A DNA stretch of 64,000 nucleotides from UBA4877 sp002399285. GTDB lineage: Bacteria > Bacillota > Thermoanaerobacteria > Thermoanaerobacterales > UBA4877. This document shows, piece by piece, positions 25,335-34,547 of the stretch; the first letter of the stretch is position 1, and each line of letters begins with the position of its first letter. The position numbers and the translations under genes are program-made. The stretch lies in NCBI GenBank assembly GCA_036771835.1, contig DAIPGN010000003.1, positions 1-64,000 on the forward strand, given 5' to 3'. The notes under the pieces were generated by a model. That model was not told where the DNA came from and did no database searches. It saw only the letters and a list, made by a program, of their open reading frames with translations.

Positions 25335-26996
25335 TCATGTCTCGTATATGCTCACCTTGTTTCTGCCGCACATCTTCGACCCCACATACAGCGCCCTGTC
25401 GGCATGCTGAATAAGTTTTTCCGCGGACTCCGCCGTAACGGGGAATTCTGCTATCCCGCCGCTTATCGTCAGGTATACGCTGTCCGTCGGCGTAACTACG
25501 GGGGAAGCCGACACAGCATCCCTTATCCTCTCCGCCACGGCCATTGCCTCCTCCCCGCTCAGACCGGGGAGGACTACGACAAATTCTTCTCCTCCGAACC
25601 GCACCACAATATCATTGTCACGCACGTTGTCCCTTATGCGCTTTGCCGCCTCCTTCAATACCGCGTCGCCGACCAGATGTCCATAAGTATCATTTACCTT
25701 CTTAAAATGATCTATATCAAACATTATCAGGCTGACAGACCTTTTCTCCTCTTCACAGCTCCTTATGATACTGGACAATATGGTATTCAAAAAGCCCTTG
25801 TTATATACCGAGGTCAGCGGGTCCGTTATAGCCTTCAGGGAGACCTCCTCGAACCTCTTTGCATTTTGTATGGCTATCGAGGCCTGTTTTGCCAGCAATG
25901 TAAGTATGTTCATATCATCCTGCGTATATACCCTCTCGTCCGTATGGCATATGACGATACCGCCGACAGTATCATTATCCGTATTCAGCGGCAGCGTGAT
26001 ACAGCATCTGAAAAACTTTGCAAGCTCGTCCGATTTAAAATTCCGCGAAAGCTGCAGATCGGGATAGAGTTCGCCTGTGCCAAGGGTCAGGCACCTTCCC
26101 ACCACCCCTTCGTCGCAGCTCTTCATCGGCTTTATTCCCTCAAAATCACCGTCGAAGACCGATGCCGCCAGCTCTGCCTCCACTCCGTTATCATCTTTTA
26201 AATATATACCTGCAAACGAGTACTTTATAACGCTGGAAACAGTATGTAAAACCATGTCGCAGGTTTCCTTAAGCTCAAGATTTGAGTTTATGAGCCCGGC
26301 CATCTCGTACAAAGCGGTATATTTTCTGTTGGTATACATCATCTTCCTCATCAGATAGAAATTATACTCCAGCATGAATATACACACTACCGCAACGGCC
26401 AACAAAAGCAGATTCCCCCAATTATACAGCAAGGCCAGTATGATGGCCGACGGCATTATCAATACATAGGAAAAGAGTTCCCATAACGCGCTCTCGCTCC
26501 AATATTCCTTATACGCCGTTTTGTTCATGTTGACCAGAAATATATATAGTAAAATATAATTGACTATAAAGGACATTAAAACATAAATTACGACATAAAG
26601 TATGTAAAATGTCTTAAAAGGGAAAAAACTCGTTATGAACCGGTCCGTAACTGCGCCGGCCGTGTAAAATGACACGGCATAGAGCCCCGCATTCTGAATG
26701 GAGATATATCCCTTGCTCTCGATAAGCGAAGACGTAAAAATACATACCGTGGCAAGGGCAGCGGCAATCACGTTTCCCCAGATCATGTACGCGCTTATTA
26801 TCACCGTAGTCGCAAGGCTGAGCTTAATATCGCCGAAATATACAGGGAATTTTTCGATGAGAAGAAAAAACGCCGTAAAGAACAGAAACCCCCGCCAATC
26901 GAAACCAGCGGCGCCCCCGGCGGCAATATCAAATACAATGACGCCGACGCCTGCCGCACTGATCAGATAGTTGATCAAAGTCTTTCTTTCCCCCAT
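25335..26996 (-). CDS. Membrane-bound diguanylate cyclase with GAF domain
   Basis: About 553 residues: six to seven membrane helices (5-205), a GAF domain (about 225-375, LELKETCDMVLHTV to LAKQASIAIQNAKRFEE) and a GGDEF domain (about 390-550). The active site reads GGEEF, and RDND five residues upstream fits the RxxD inhibitory site, so product feedback is likely. It makes c-di-GMP, the ligand of the riboswitches at 43.7-45.1 kb. I start at ATG 26996 with GGGAGAG just upstream; the frame also extends to 27056 without a ribosome-binding site. Confidence 0.92.
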   Translation of the reverse strand: MGERKTLINYLISAAGVGVIVFDIAAGGAAGFDWRGFLFFTAFFLLIEKFPVYFGDIKLSLATTVIISAYMIWGNVIAAALATVCIFTSSLIESKGYISIQNAGLYAVSFYTAGAVTDRFITSFFPFKTFYILYVVIYVLMSFIVNYILLYIFLVNMNKTAYKEYWSESALWELFSYVLIMPSAIILALLYNWGNLLLLAVAVVCIFMLEYNFYLMRKMMYTNRKYTALYEMAGLINSNLELKETCDMVLHTVSSVIKYSFAGIYLKDDNGVEAELAASVFDGDFEGIKPMKSCDEGVVGRCLTLGTGELYPDLQLSRNFKSDELAKFFRCCITLPLNTDNDTVGGIVICHTDERVYTQDDMNILTLLAKQASIAIQNAKRFEEVSLKAITDPLTSVYNKGFLNTILSSIIRSCEEEKRSVSLIMFDIDHFKKVNDTYGHLVGDAVLKEAAKRIRDNVRDNDIVVRFGGEEFVVVLPGLSGEEAMAVAERIRDAVSASPVVTPTDSVYLTISGGIAEFPVTAESAEKLIQHADRALYVGSKMCGRNKVSIYET

Positions 26997-27036
26997 AACT
27001 CTCCCGCCCCAACTTTTATAATTTACAATCGAAACC

Positions 27037-27067
27037 TTGACACAATTATACATCAAATATGTGTCAA
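27037..27067 (-). promoter_or_regulatory. Inverted repeat around the diguanylate cyclase -10 element
   Basis: TTGACACA (27037-27044) and TGTGTCAA (27060-27067) are perfect inverted arms 15 bp apart, and on the minus strand a TATAAT (27045-27050) lies between them, about 50 nt before the start codon. This looks like a repressor operator over a promoter; no good -35 is visible. Confidence 0.45.
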
Positions 27068-27340
27068 AAAGTGGCCCTTTTTGTTTACTGTCAAAAAATT
27101 TTTATTTACAGCAGTCCGTCAAGACAAGGGCGGTATTCCCGGTATATTCTATTAAAAATGATTTAGATGTAAAGTCGGCGCCTAACCTTCAATATTTTTT
27201 ACTCAAACCTTTAAAAATCAAGACTTCTATAATGTATTGGAATGTAGCATATCCAGGCAAATACAATATCGTCAGCTTATAAACATTTGTTTCATTGAGA
27301 CTGACCGTCATGGATAACTAATTTACTGGAGAAAGGATCT
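27068..27340. other. AT-rich intergenic stretch without recognised content
   Basis: About 270 bp between the diguanylate cyclase promoter region and the enolase terminator. Short open frames on the plus strand have no ribosome-binding sites; I see no RNA motif or repeat here. Confidence 0.5.
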
Positions 27341-27376
27341 CAAAAAAGACAAAGTACCTTCTTCAGATACTTTGTC
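27341..27376 (-). terminator. Intrinsic terminator after eno
   Basis: Minus strand GACAAAGTATC, 7-nt loop, GGTACTTTGTC, then T6. The stem is nearly the same as that of the terminator after lysS (52423-52457). Confidence 0.88.
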
Positions 27377-27395
27377 CTCCGGCTTGCGGTTATAT

Positions 27396-28682
27396 TCATT
27401 TCTTCACACTGTGAAAAACATCCTTACCCTTGAAAACGGCACTGTCCCCCAGCATCTCCTCTATACGCATAAGTTGATTGTATTTTGCGACCCTCTCGGT
27501 CCTGCATGGAGCTCCGCTCTTGATCTGTCCGGCATTGACCGCCACGGCAACATCCGCCATAGTGGTATCTTCCGTCTCGCCGGAGCGATGAGAAATGACG
27601 GTTGTGTAATGGGCATTGTGGGCCATTTGCACGGTCTCGAGCGTCTCCGTCAGGGTACCGATCTGGTTTAGCTTGATCAAAATCGAGTTGGCAATATTTC
27701 TTTTTATTCCTTCATTTAATATTTCCGGATTAGTTACGAAAATGTCGTCGCCCACCACCTGGACCTTACCGCCGAGTTTTGCTGTCAGTGATACCCACCC
27801 GTCCCAATCGTCTTCCGATAATCCGTCTTCAAGGGATACGATGGGATATCTGCTTATCCAGTCCGAATACAAGGCTATCATCTCTTCGGAGCTCCGGCTT
27901 ATTTTTTCACCCCTGAATACGTATTTACCGTCAATATAAAATTCGGAAGCGGCGGGATCCAGCGCGATGGCGACGTCTTCTCCCGGTCTGTAATCTGTTT
28001 TTTCGATCGCCTCTATGATCAGCTTCAGCGCGTCTTCGTTGGTGGCAAGGTCGGGAGCAAAGCCACCTTCATCGCCCACGGACGTACTCAAACCCCTGCC
28101 CTTGATCACCTCTCTCAAGGTCTGATAGACCTCGGAACACATCCTCAGAGCGGTTGCAAAACAGTCCGCGCCGATAGGCATGATCATGAATTCCTGTATG
28201 TCCACCGTATTGTCGGCATGTTTACCACCGTTTAATATATTCATCATGGGTACCGGAAGTTCACACGCATTCGAACCGCCGATATATCTGAAAAGCGGTA
28301 CATCCAGTGTATTGGCCGCCGCCCTTGCCGCCGCGAGAGACACGCCTAAAATCTCATTCGCCCCTAACCTCGATTTATTTTTAGTTCCGTCAAGCGAGAT
28401 GAGCGTCCCGTCTATCTTACGCTGATCGAATACATCGAGTCCCACCAATTCGGGAGCTATTATATTAGTCACATTATCCACGACAGTGCGGACACCCTTG
28501 CCATGGAAGCGCTTCTTATCCTTGTCACGAAGCTCTACCGCCTCCCTGGTCCCAGTAGAAGCACCGGAAGGAACCGCCGCCCGTCCCATCGCACCGTCGT
28601 TCAATTCAATGTCTACCTCTACTGTCGGATTACCTCTGGAATCCAAAATTTCCCTTGCCTTTATCGAATTGATCCTTGACAT
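27396..28682 (-). CDS. eno: Enolase
   Basis: About 428 residues with the enolase N-terminus AREILDSRGNPTVEV, the catalytic QEFMIMPIGA and VGDDIFVTNP regions, LIKLNQIGTLTET with the catalytic Lys, and the signature SHRSGETEDTTMADVAVA. It interconverts 2-phosphoglycerate and phosphoenolpyruvate. The start is ATG 28682, 9 nt after AAGGAG; the ATG at 28691 overlaps that site. It stands alone here, away from other glycolytic genes, after the MutS-like pair. Confidence 0.97.
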   Translation of the reverse strand: MSRINSIKAREILDSRGNPTVEVDIELNDGAMGRAAVPSGASTGTREAVELRDKDKKRFHGKGVRTVVDNVTNIIAPELVGLDVFDQRKIDGTLISLDGTKNKSRLGANEILGVSLAAARAAANTLDVPLFRYIGGSNACELPVPMMNILNGGKHADNTVDIQEFMIMPIGADCFATALRMCSEVYQTLREVIKGRGLSTSVGDEGGFAPDLATNEDALKLIIEAIEKTDYRPGEDVAIALDPAASEFYIDGKYVFRGEKISRSSEEMIALYSDWISRYPIVSLEDGLSEDDWDGWVSLTAKLGGKVQVVGDDIFVTNPEILNEGIKRNIANSILIKLNQIGTLTETLETVQMAHNAHYTTVISHRSGETEDTTMADVAVAVNAGQIKSGAPCRTERVAKYNQLMRIEEMLGDSAVFKGKDVFHSVKK

Positions 28683-28783
28683 AATCCACATCTCCTTTGA
28701 TCTTTAATTTTTGTATCTGTAACAATGCCATTCCACACATTAAGTACCTTGATTCCCTCTTTATACCTTTATAAGCCGACTGT

Positions 28784-30259
28784 TTACACTCTGCTGCCAA
28801 AAATCTCTCGGTACAAATCCTCACCGTAGGCAGTCTGCAGAGGTTCACCCGGCACCACTTTATAAGTGCGTTCTCCGTTTTCCAGCCTCTGCGCACGGAG
28901 ATACTGGGTTGTCCCGTCTTCAAGAAAAGCGGAGGCGTAGGTAAAAAGGTGGGTAACCGAAAAGACCTCCACGCCGTTTTCTATAAGCGCCCGTGTGATT
29001 TGACGGCAGATCTCCGAGCCTTCCCTTTCGTTCGTCGCGGCAAAAGATTCATTAAACAATATCAGTGCGCCGCTTTCCAGATGGTCGGCCAACTCGTTCA
29101 TACGGGTAAGCTCCTCATCCAGTTTGCCGCTTTTCATGGCGGTATCCTCCTCTCTCTTGAAATGGGAGAATACGCCGCGGCGTATGGGCGCTGAAAAAGC
29201 GTCGGCTCCGACAAACATTCCGCATTGCGCCATGAGCTGGGCCTGCCCCATACTGCGGAGAAACGTGGACTTTCCTCCCTGATTCGCGCCCGTAATGATA
29301 TACAGCCGCTTGCCCGCAGCATCCAGCTCGTTTCCGACAACGGCGGCATTTTTCGTAAGTGCAAGACTTACATCATACAGTCCGCGCCATGATCGGTCCA
29401 TGCTGTCCATGGGAAAGAGCTGCGGTATGCAGACCGGCATGCCTAACTCACGCAGGCTGTCGTCCAGATTGAGGCACCCCACATAAAAAGCCAATTCATT
29501 CCTCAGCATGGCAAAAAAATCTTCAATGTGCTCGGCGGCCTGGGCCAGCGCGTTGGCCGCCTCGTTTATGGCACGATCGCGCCGCTTCCCAAGGTCCTCC
29601 GCACCGGCGGCGTCACGATCTGCTATGGTGAAGGACGGCGTAAAATGCCAGCGCCTCCAAAATCCCCTGCGATCCTTCTTACGAAACACATAATCCACAC
29701 CCTGCAGATAATTTCCCAGCGTGGCACTGATCAGCATACCATCCCTGTCATTCAGACCGTTCAAAAGAGCATGCACCTCTGCAAAATAGTCGTCGCTCAA
29801 CTCCCTCTGCAGCATGGTGAGAAGACTCCTAAATCCATCCGATTGAAATCCAGATAGCCTGCTGTCCGCAACCTTTCGCAGTTTCATGAGCATTTCGGTG
29901 TATAACTTTAAAAGGTCTACGGCGCTTGAAAAAGTACTGCTCAGGTAAATTGAAGACAGCCAATACCATGACCCCTTTCTCTTGTCTTCCGTTTCAACGG
30001 TTATTTCATAGAGCTGCCGCACCGTATCGGGGTTTTCGAGCGCATCACGCAGATTTTCCTGTCTGTAGCAAATCTCGTCCGTGGATTGCAGCGGGCTGAA
30101 GAGAGCCGCTTCGCAGACCTGATAGACAATTTTATCGTTCCGTGCCATGTTGTCCAACACATATTTTAATTCAAGGTCGGAAATTAGCGCGTCTTTGCCG
30201 AAGCATGGTCCTCTTTTTATATCAAAATCCCTTTCGTGAAACATGAGGTGTGCCTTCAT
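28784..30259 (-). CDS. MutS-like ATPase, second of a tandem pair
   Basis: A 491-residue protein with the MutS core/lever and ATPase domains but no N-terminal mismatch-recognition or connector domain and no Smr domain. Walker A is TGANQGGKST (about 324) with LRSMGQAQLMAQCG behind it, as in MutS; the Walker B region is ALILFNESFAATNEREG, with Asn where MutS has Asp, then the H-loop VTHLFTYA. It overlaps the preceding MutS-like gene by ATGA, suggesting a heterodimer. Function unknown; DNA, RNA or ribosome action is possible by analogy with MutS and MutS2. Confidence 0.85.
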   Translation of the reverse strand: MKAHLMFHERDFDIKRGPCFGKDALISDLELKYVLDNMARNDKIVYQVCEAALFSPLQSTDEICYRQENLRDALENPDTVRQLYEITVETEDKRKGSWYWLSSIYLSSTFSSAVDLLKLYTEMLMKLRKVADSRLSGFQSDGFRSLLTMLQRELSDDYFAEVHALLNGLNDRDGMLISATLGNYLQGVDYVFRKKDRRGFWRRWHFTPSFTIADRDAAGAEDLGKRRDRAINEAANALAQAAEHIEDFFAMLRNELAFYVGCLNLDDSLRELGMPVCIPQLFPMDSMDRSWRGLYDVSLALTKNAAVVGNELDAAGKRLYIITGANQGGKSTFLRSMGQAQLMAQCGMFVGADAFSAPIRRGVFSHFKREEDTAMKSGKLDEELTRMNELADHLESGALILFNESFAATNEREGSEICRQITRALIENGVEVFSVTHLFTYASAFLEDGTTQYLRAQRLENGERTYKVVPGEPLQTAYGEDLYREIFGSRV

Positions 30260-31800
30260 TTCTTGATCCTCTCGCTCAGCTGCTCATAGGCCAGGCCATG
30301 CTTTTTTGCGATATGCAAAGCATAAGCTAATCCATCCGGCGGTTTCCTGACGATCCTATAGGTCCTCTCCGCCGGATCATCTTCATTAACTGTGCTCATC
30401 ATACTTACCGTCTCGGGACCATGCTCCGCAAGCTCGTCGAGAAAGGTCACCACCATGGTAGGCGCTCCCAGCGCTGCAAAGGCATCCATCATATGTCCTC
30501 CCAGAGATAGTGCGTCGGATAGAGTTGTGGATGAAAATATCTCATTGACAATGATGATGCTTCTCGCCGTAGCTTTAGAGAGCAGGTCGTGCAGCCGAAC
30601 AAGATCATCCTTCAGTTTACCGTTTAATGTGGATATGTCCTCCTCCCGGCCAAAATGGGTAAAGATATTGTCGAAGAGGTACATTGCCGACTCCCGGCCG
30701 GGCACGCACAAACCCAGCGAAGCCAGGTAGTGCTCCTGCCCGAAAGCCCGGGCAAAAGTGGTCTTGCCGCCTTGATTCGGTCCCGTCACAACAACGATAT
30801 GCTCAGGTGCATTCATAGCAAAATCATTGGTTACGATACTTTCCGGTGAATCTGCAGCGAGAGCAATGTCGAATCCATCCAGACCATACAGGTGCTCTGC
30901 CGTATCACACAACTCCGGATAGTTAAAAGGCAGGCCCGCATCGCGGATGGGACTGATAAAATCCAGCCATGTGAGATAAAACTGTATTTCACGGGAAAAG
31001 CGTGAGATCGCTTCATCGTCAAAGTACAGATATTTTGAGCAAAAAGCATCAAGATCCGCAAAAATATCCTTATAAATTTTTGCAACCATATCGAGGACTG
31101 CAGCTTCCACATGAGCGGCATAGGGTTCTTCCGTGAGTTTCTGGCGGTAGTCCTTTACGCCGCCCTGTCTGAATTTTTCAAAGGCCGCAAGAATCTCGGC
31201 GGACTGGTTGGGCTGTCCTTCATACTTACGTGCGCGGATGGTTCCGTTTTTAATCAGCATACAATATTCCACTGTGGAAAATTGATCGCGAAGCCGTTTC
31301 ACATGTGCGCAAAAATCTCCATAATCCCGCGACGCGCAGTATCCGGAGAGATACTCGGCAAAACCTTGCAAACCTTGCGAACGGAATGATAATTTGGAAA
31401 GCCTTTCCGAAAATTTGGAAACAACGAGGCAGTATCTGTCCGCACAATCCAGCATACGCCCACGGGTCAGATAGTTGTTGTCATAACTGTTATCCGAGGT
31501 AAGCGAAGTCCTGATATCATTCATATACCGGCTTAACTCGTATATAGTTTCCGAAAATCCGACAAACAGCGTGCGGATCCCATCATCCTCCAGTTCCCGC
31601 ATCACGTCCTGCCGATACGCTATGATCTCTTGATCATGCAGCGGGGTGTAGAAAAAGCCCTCCAGCTTATATTCTCCCTTTGCTTTTAAAAGCCGCCGGC
31701 ATATCCGGTCGAGATTCAGGTCCTTAAAACAGGCCGGCGCCTCGGTCTGCCGCGGCCACTCATACTGCTCCCTCTCTGGAAACAGGATACTGTAAAACAT
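30256..31800 (-). CDS. MutS-like ATPase, first of a tandem pair
   Basis: A 514-residue protein of the same type: helical lever region, then an ATPase domain with Walker A VTGPNQGGKTT (about 342), AFGQEHYLASLG, and Walker B SIIIVNEIFSSTTLSDA, again Asn-Glu where canonical MutS has Asp-Glu. No mismatch-binding domain is present. GGGGGGAG precedes the ATG. It is led by a strong promoter and an attenuator-like leader (31843-31965) and overlaps the second MutS-like gene. Its divergence from the partner supports distinct roles in a complex. Confidence 0.85.
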   Translation of the reverse strand: MFYSILFPEREQYEWPRQTEAPACFKDLNLDRICRRLLKAKGEYKLEGFFYTPLHDQEIIAYRQDVMRELEDDGIRTLFVGFSETIYELSRYMNDIRTSLTSDNSYDNNYLTRGRMLDCADRYCLVVSKFSERLSKLSFRSQGLQGFAEYLSGYCASRDYGDFCAHVKRLRDQFSTVEYCMLIKNGTIRARKYEGQPNQSAEILAAFEKFRQGGVKDYRQKLTEEPYAAHVEAAVLDMVAKIYKDIFADLDAFCSKYLYFDDEAISRFSREIQFYLTWLDFISPIRDAGLPFNYPELCDTAEHLYGLDGFDIALAADSPESIVTNDFAMNAPEHIVVVTGPNQGGKTTFARAFGQEHYLASLGLCVPGRESAMYLFDNIFTHFGREEDISTLNGKLKDDLVRLHDLLSKATARSIIIVNEIFSSTTLSDALSLGGHMMDAFAALGAPTMVVTFLDELAEHGPETVSMMSTVNEDDPAERTYRIVRKPPDGLAYALHIAKKHGLAYEQLSERIKK

Positions 31801-31842
31801 ATATACTCCCCCCTCGGAGATTTATATACGGCGGAGGCCATT

Positions 31843-31922
31843 AAAAAAAGCCGACGGCCTCTGCTATTTGCAGAAGTCATCAGCTTTAAAAGCGGTTTCG
31901 GTTTAACCGTGGGAGGACTTCT
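31843..31922 (-). promoter_or_regulatory. Transcription attenuator ahead of the MutS-like pair
   Basis: On the minus strand a 16-bp stem with one mismatch (31849-31864 with 31870-31885, loop AAATA) is followed by T7: a strong intrinsic terminator. Its 5' arm contains GACTTCT (31872-31878), which can instead pair with AGAAGTC (31916-31922) near the transcript start as an antiterminator; that segment also sits in a small GGGA/TCCC hairpin. I do not recognise it as a known riboswitch class. Confidence 0.8.
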
Positions 31923-31929
31923 TTCCCAT
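31903..31929 (-). CDS. Possible leaderless leader peptide (8 codons)
   Basis: ATG at 31929-31927 opens a frame M-G-K-K-S-S-H-G-stop that ends at 31903. The promoter -10 (31937-31942) predicts transcription to start at about 31930, so the ATG would be at or next to the 5' end of the mRNA. The codons cover the antiterminator strand. Small upstream frames of this kind control several ribosome-targeting-antibiotic response genes; whether this one is translated is not known. Confidence 0.4.
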   Translation of the reverse strand: MGKKSSHG

Positions 31930-31936
31930 GTGCAAC

Positions 31937-31965
31937 ATTATAGCATACCTATAATGAGTTTTCAA
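31937..31965 (-). promoter_or_regulatory. Promoter of the MutS-like operon
   Basis: Minus strand TTGAAA (31960-31965), 17-bp spacer, TATAAT (31937-31942). Near-consensus, in the gap after nrdJ. Confidence 0.82.
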
Positions 31966-32020
31966 TGCAAAGAATCCATACGGATATCTCTGTTATATAG
32001 TCAAAATACATGCAAAGAAT

Positions 32021-34306
32021 TTAGCTGCATTTGGAATAGCCGCAGTTCGGGCAGATGACGCAGCCGCTCTCATGCTCTATCCTGCTGCCGCATTCAGGAC
32101 AAACCGACGTGTAGGTCTCCTGTTCTTTGCCATTGTCCGGATCAGCCGCATCCCGGCTGCAGCCGCAGTCTTCCTCAGACGCGTGGCTTAAGTCTTCCGT
32201 GCTTTCCTCTTCCTTCATATCCATCACCTTCTCGATGACCCTGGCTATGGCGTCGGGACAGGACAGCACGTTTATCCGCTTGTCCCTTTCCTTCTGTCTT
32301 ATGGTGGAAAGGCAGCGAATACCCTTGAGCTGTCCCACTAATTCTTTGACGTCTATCCCTGACCTCAAGGCTATAGACGTGAGCCTTGCGGTCGCCTCGG
32401 ACTGCGACGGACATCCTCCCGCCCGTCCGACGTTGGTGAATACCTCGCAGATGCCGTTTTCATCGTAGTTTACGGTGATATACAGGTTTCCACAGCCCAC
32501 TCGTACCTTTTCCGTAATACCTCTGGTGATCTGCGGCCTCTCCCGCGGTATCAGAGGCCCGCCTTCCTCATCCGTACCGGCGGCCTTTACGCCGTCCCCG
32601 CCGCCTATATTCAGTACCTGAGTATCCCTGCTTCCGTCCCTGTATATGGTGAGGCCCTTGCATCCCATGTCGTAGGCCATCATATATACCTTGCGCACAT
32701 CATCCTTGGCAGCTTCGTTGGGGAAGTTCACGGTCTTGGACACCGCATTGTCCACGTGTTTCTGAAAGGCCGCCTGCATGGAGATATGCCAATAGGGATC
32801 TATGTCCAAAGCCGTGACGAAAACATCTTTTATGTCCTCCGGTATGCCGTCCAGGCTTTTGAGTGAGCCCGCCGCCGAAACCCGACGCATGAGGGATTCA
32901 TTGTAGAACCCTCTGTCTGCCGCCGTTTCCTTAAAGATGGGATTTACATCCAACAGCTCTTCATTGTCCAGCACTTTCCTCACAAAGGCCAGGGCAAAGG
33001 CAGGCTCTATCCCGCTGGACACCCCGGCGATAATGCTGATCGTGCCGGTGGGCGCTATGGTAGTGGTGGTGGCATTTCTTATGGGCATATTGACATCCTT
33101 AAATATGCTCTTTTCCCAATTGGGGAAAACACCCCTCTTCTTCGCCAGTTCACGGGAGGCATCCTTGGAAGCTGCGTCAATGAAACCCATGACCTCGTCG
33201 GCCAATTCCAAAGCATCATTGCTGTCGTACGGTATGCCCATCCTGTAAAGCATATCGGCAAAACCCATGACCCCGAGACCGATCTTTCTATTTGCCTTCG
33301 TCATCTCATCTATCTGAGGCAGGGGGTAGCAGTTGGCGTCGATCACATTGTCCAGGAAGTGCACGGCGTCATGCACGACCGTTCCCAGTTTTTCGTAATC
33401 GACTTCATATCCCTCTCTATCATTTTTCAGCATGTTCGCCAGGTTTATCGAGCCCAAATTGCAGCTCTCATACGGCAGCAGCGGCTGTTCGCCGCATGGG
33501 TTCGTCGATTCTATCGCGCCTGCTCCCGGCGTGGGATTTTTGTCATTCATCCTGTCGAGGAAGACTATTCCCGGTTCTCCGTTATTCCATGCCATGTCGA
33601 TTATCAGGTCGAATACCTCCCGTGCCCTCAGGGTCTTGACTACTTCTCCGGTGTGGGGATCTATAAGCGGATAGTATTCATCCTTTTGAACGGCGTCCAT
33701 GAATTTTTCCGTAATGCCCACGCTTATATTGAAATTGGTTATATCGTTATTATCCTGTTTGCATCTGATAAATTCCAGTATGTCGGGATGGTCGATGCGC
33801 AGTATTCCCATGTTGGCTCCCCTGCGCGTGCCTCCCTGCTTTACGGCTTCCGTGGCTGAGTTGAATACCTTCATAAAGCTCACCGGGCCGGACGCCACGC
33901 CTCCCGTAGTCCTGACCGTGGCTCCCTTGGGGCGCAGACGTGAAAATGAAAATCCGGTCCCGCCGCCGCTCTTGTGAATTATGGCGGCCTGCTTGATGGC
34001 GTCGAATATCTCCTCCATGGAATCGCCCACGGGAAGGACAAAACAGGCGGATAACTGCCCCAAGGGCCTGCCCGCATTCATAAGCGTGGGTGAATTGGGG
34101 AGGAAGTCCAGATTTGTCATCATATCATAAAATCTCCCGGCCAGTTCGCCGGCATCATCGCCGTCCTTATAGTTTTCTTCGGCTGCCGCTACGGTGCGCG
34201 CCACCCGGTCGAACATTTCCTCGGGCGTCTCCGTTATGTTTCCATTTTCATCCTTGGCAAGATATCTTTTTTCCAGTACCTTCAAAGCGTTGTCAGTTAA
34301 TTTCAT
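32021..34306 (-). CDS. nrdJ: Adenosylcobalamin-dependent ribonucleotide reductase (class II)
   Basis: A 761-residue protein: ten-stranded barrel with ACFVLPVGDS, the active-site NPCGEQPLLPYESCNLGSINL segment, the APTGTISIIAG motif, and a C-terminal zinc-ribbon (CPECG and CPNCG) with the redox Cys pair. It makes deoxyribonucleotides without oxygen using a B12 radical. GGGAGG precedes the ATG. A thioredoxin-like gene lies just upstream across a terminator; a functional link as reductant is plausible but not shown. Confidence 0.96.
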   Translation of the reverse strand: MKLTDNALKVLEKRYLAKDENGNITETPEEMFDRVARTVAAAEENYKDGDDAGELAGRFYDMMTNLDFLPNSPTLMNAGRPLGQLSACFVLPVGDSMEEIFDAIKQAAIIHKSGGGTGFSFSRLRPKGATVRTTGGVASGPVSFMKVFNSATEAVKQGGTRRGANMGILRIDHPDILEFIRCKQDNNDITNFNISVGITEKFMDAVQKDEYYPLIDPHTGEVVKTLRAREVFDLIIDMAWNNGEPGIVFLDRMNDKNPTPGAGAIESTNPCGEQPLLPYESCNLGSINLANMLKNDREGYEVDYEKLGTVVHDAVHFLDNVIDANCYPLPQIDEMTKANRKIGLGVMGFADMLYRMGIPYDSNDALELADEVMGFIDAASKDASRELAKKRGVFPNWEKSIFKDVNMPIRNATTTTIAPTGTISIIAGVSSGIEPAFALAFVRKVLDNEELLDVNPIFKETAADRGFYNESLMRRVSAAGSLKSLDGIPEDIKDVFVTALDIDPYWHISMQAAFQKHVDNAVSKTVNFPNEAAKDDVRKVYMMAYDMGCKGLTIYRDGSRDTQVLNIGGGDGVKAAGTDEEGGPLIPRERPQITRGITEKVRVGCGNLYITVNYDENGICEVFTNVGRAGGCPSQSEATARLTSIALRSGIDVKELVGQLKGIRCLSTIRQKERDKRINVLSCPDAIARVIEKVMDMKEEESTEDLSHASEEDCGCSRDAADPDNGKEQETYTSVCPECGSRIEHESGCVICPNCGYSKCS

Positions 34307-34450
34307 TGTGTCCGCCTCCCTATATCTTGTGTATGTATTATTCTCTTGTACATCTTATTGTAGTATATCGGAGCATATTTTTCAAGCCATGATTTGAAAC
34401 TCTATAACAGCCGGCTGTTCATCCATGCATCATCTATCATGGCATACGGC

Positions 34451-34475
34451 AAAAAAAGAAGGGCATAGAGCCCCC
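34451..34475 (-). terminator. Hairpin with T tract after the thioredoxin-like gene
   Basis: Minus strand GGGC-TCTAT-GCCC followed by TTCTTTTTTT. Stem short (4 bp, GC only). Nearby, 34490-34530 shares GGCAGGCAAAATT with the repeat-associated sequence at 59320. Confidence 0.55.
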
Positions 34476-34547
34476 CTCGCACCATGGCCAGGCCACGGCA
34501 GGCAAAATTACACGGCAGTTTTACGACCGCCGGCCTTCTATCGCCGC

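Noticed and set aside
31801..31965. Known riboswitch class in the MutS-like leader (purine, SAM, TPP, guanidine, ZTP, cobalamin considered)
   Set aside because: None of the conserved cores of those classes could be found; only the terminator/antiterminator pairing is supported.
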